Source: Acidimicrobiales bacterium (GTDB taxonomy: Bacteria; Actinomycetota; Acidimicrobiia; Acidimicrobiales; JABEUL01). From it: a stretch of DNA of 5,317 bases. The translations under genes were made by a program, and so were the position numbers. Below, piece by piece: positions 3,715 through 5,317 of the stretch (within the stretch, counting starts at the first letter, position 1; each line of letters starts with the position of its first letter). The stretch covers positions 1 through 5,317 of the forward strand of contig JABEUL010000080.1 in NCBI GenBank assembly GCA_013044465.1, read 5' to 3'. The notes beneath the pieces were generated by a model. That model did no database searches. It saw only the letters and a list, made by a program, of their open reading frames with translations, and was not told the DNA's origin.

Positions 3715-5317
3715 GTGCCGGAATCTGATACAAAGAATTTCCTTGAGTTCTCTGAAAATATTTCCGAAGTCGATCGTGATCTCTTGGACAAAGCTGGAAT
3801 TAGTGCAGAAATTGCCAATAGCAGAGGTTACCGTACTATACAGACGAAACTGGATCTATCTCAGCTTGGATTTAAACCACCTTTTAGCAAAAGTCCAAAT
3901 CTTGTAGCTACTCTGTGGTCTCCAGTGGATTGGAGAATAGTGGGATACCAACTTAATTTAGGTGCGCCAAGCCTTGATCGAAAGACTAGCAAAATGGTTA
4001 CTTATAAGTTAATTTCTGAAAGAGAGAGTTTTCTAGAAGCCAACCCGTTTAGCCGTTTAGATTTGCAAAATGAAGACGTGCCATTGTTTGTTACTTTCAA
4101 TATTTATGACGCTGATGCACTATTGTCCGCTGGAATGTGTGCGATTTCATTGATCGGGTTGCAGGGATTAGCTAGGGACAGGGGAGGAGCCAGGAACCAA
4201 ATCCGAGCTGAGTTTGAAAAAATTCCTTTGTTAGGCAGAAAAGTTCGCCTTTTATTGGATCATACTATTATTGCCGATCACGCCGAATTTCAATATTTGG
4301 TAGATCTAAAGTCTGATCTGGAGGAGATGGGGGCTGAAGTCTCGGCTAGTTGCTTGCCTAATAACGTTGAGAACATGTTGTCACAGATTGGAGAAATTGT
4401 AAAAGGAGCGAATATCTTTGAAGCCCTGGATTCATTGGAAAACATTGATTTATGCTCAGAGTCACCTTTGCAATTAGATAAAAAAGATTATGAACCAGTC
4501 GATACATTTGAGGATGTTCCTGAGGAAGATGGGCTAGTTCTGCTTGATGAAATATGTGCATTTGTAGAAAAATATGTAAGCCTGTCAAAACCTTGCTATC
4601 TAACCGCAGTAGTTTTATGGATACTTCACACTTATCAAGTTAAATTATTTGAGTCAACACCCCGGCTAGCTGTCTTAAGCCCAGAAAAACAATCAGGCAA
4701 GACTCGTCTATTTGAGGTTCTTGAGCTCACGGTGTCAAATCCATGCCCATTTATCGGCATTTCAGCTGCAGGATTATACAGATTAATATCCTCGCAACCT
4801 ACCATTCTCTTTGACGAAGTAGATACTGTGTTTGGTGTAGATAGCCATAGTAATGAAGATTTGCGAGGCATTTTAAACGCAGGGCATCGAAGAACTGGTT
4901 CCGTGGTTCGGGCGACAAATAATGGAAACCCATCAGGTGTTCAAAGCTTTCCAGTCTATGCAGCAGTAGCTCTAGCTGGTATTGGAGACCTTCCTGACAC
5001 CATTATGGACCGTTCGATTGTAATCCCAATGCGTCCTCAAATTGGAACGAAGCCCGCAAAGCCTTTTCGTCGAAGGGAGGCAGAGGCTCAAGCAATTATG
5101 TTGCAACGCAGGTTGGAAGCTTGGGCACATAGAAATACTGAGAAAATCGCTTCCTGGATTCCTGAAATGCCTGAAGGCATTGTAGACAGGCCTGCTGATG
5201 TTTGGGAACCATTATTAATCGTCGCAGATGTTCTGGAAGGACAATGGCCAGAAAGAGCTAGAAAGGCAGCTTTAGAAATAGTTAGTTCTCAGAAAGAAGA
5301 GTTAACTTCAAGTAGTC
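3715..5317 (+). CDS. DUF3854/DUF3631-type primase-helicase-like protein, 3' end outside window
   Basis: From GTG 3715 the frame stays open for 534 codons to the window edge. GGAGG (3702-3706) lies 8 nt upstream, and an in-frame TAA directly before the GTG excludes an earlier start. Residues about 20-220 resemble the DUF3854 Toprim-like domain of element-borne primases (DLLDKAGIS, GYRT, PLFVT, DADALLSAGM, MGAEV). The catalytic signs look lost, however: the usual ITEG/VTEG glutamate is Phe128 in VTFN, and the DxD is Asp182-His-Thr184. A low-complexity acidic linker (about 240-280) follows. The DUF3631 ATPase is intact: Walker A SPEKQSGKT (322-330), Walker B TILFDEVD (363-370), LRGILNAGHRR (383-393), LAGIGDLPDTIMDRS (420-434) and DVWEPLLIVADVL (495-507). 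It probably unwinds DNA or loads the replication machinery for the element. Only the C-terminal tail is missing from view. Confidence 0.88.
   Translation, partial: MPESDTKNFLEFSENISEVDRDLLDKAGISAEIANSRGYRTIQTKLDLSQLGFKPPFSKSPNLVATLWSPVDWRIVGYQLNLGAPSLDRKTSKMVTYKLISERESFLEANPFSRLDLQNEDVPLFVTFNIYDADALLSAGMCAISLIGLQGLARDRGGARNQIRAEFEKIPLLGRKVRLLLDHTIIADHAEFQYLVDLKSDLEEMGAEVSASCLPNNVENMLSQIGEIVKGANIFEALDSLENIDLCSESPLQLDKKDYEPVDTFEDVPEEDGLVLLDEICAFVEKYVSLSKPCYLTAVVLWILHTYQVKLFESTPRLAVLSPEKQSGKTRLFEVLELTVSNPCPFIGISAAGLYRLISSQPTILFDEVDTVFGVDSHSNEDLRGILNAGHRRTGSVVRATNNGNPSGVQSFPVYAAVALAGIGDLPDTIMDRSIVIPMRPQIGTKPAKPFRRREAEAQAIMLQRRLEAWAHRNTEKIASWIPEMPEGIVDRPADVWEPLLIVADVLEGQWPERARKAALEIVSSQKEELTSSS

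Noticed and set aside
3695..3907. 70-codon plus-strand frame overlapping HTH copy B and the helicase start
   Set aside because: It is out of frame with the open helicase frame from GTG 3715, which has a strong ribosome site and homology; the shadow frame has neither.
4358..4871. Two minus-strand frames (4358-4588 and 4635-4871)
   Set aside because: Both are antisense to the linker and the Walker A/B region of the primase-helicase.
1..5317. CRISPR array, insertion sequence, rRNA or known defence genes
   Set aside because: No regularly spaced repeats, transposase motifs, rRNA sequence or recognisable defence domains were found.

Overview
The window looks like the left end of an integrated mobile element in a low-GC actinobacterium (GC about 40% by eye). 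The actinobacterial assignment is an inference. It rests on the style of the integrase, on the DUF3854/DUF3631-type primase-helicase at the right edge, on a tRNA gene that does not encode CCA, and on an integrase start that looks leaderless. Freshwater Nanopelagicales-type actinobacteria are one low-GC group that would fit, but the sequence does not prove it.

Layout: bases 1-54 are probably chromosomal flank, followed by an intact tRNA-Ala(GGC) gene (55-128) whose 3' end is the likely attachment site. A 97-bp att/arm region follows, holding two 9-bp direct repeats 12 bp apart, and then a tyrosine recombinase (226-1470) reading away from the tRNA. Bases 1471-1777 are a non-coding stretch with several inverted repeats. 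After it come two consecutive units with the same build. Unit A is a small basic ORF (1778-1897), an excisionase-like HTH gene (1894-2091) and a replication-initiator-like gene (2100-3176). Unit B, after a 143-bp gap with repeated TGATGTCAG motifs, is a small ORF (3320-3487), a paralogous HTH gene (3484-3714) and a large primase-helicase-like gene that starts at GTG 3715 and runs off the right edge at 5317.

In both units the small ORF overlaps the HTH gene by ATGA, and the HTH gene is followed within 0-8 nt by a replication gene. The two HTH proteins match at about 25 of 52 aligned positions, and the two small ORFs share an SRK ... SHxKVK signature. The simplest reading is an integrative element (AICE-, satellite- or tycheposon-like; which one cannot be decided here) that excises with the integrase, possibly helped by one HTH protein as directionality factor, and replicates with the initiator and the helicase. 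No conjugation, capsid, packaging or defence gene lies inside the window.

The most notable points are the duplicated small-ORF/HTH/replication-gene architecture and the large open-ended reading frame. In that frame the DUF3631 ATPase half is intact, while the N-terminal Toprim-like half appears to have lost its catalytic acidic residues.
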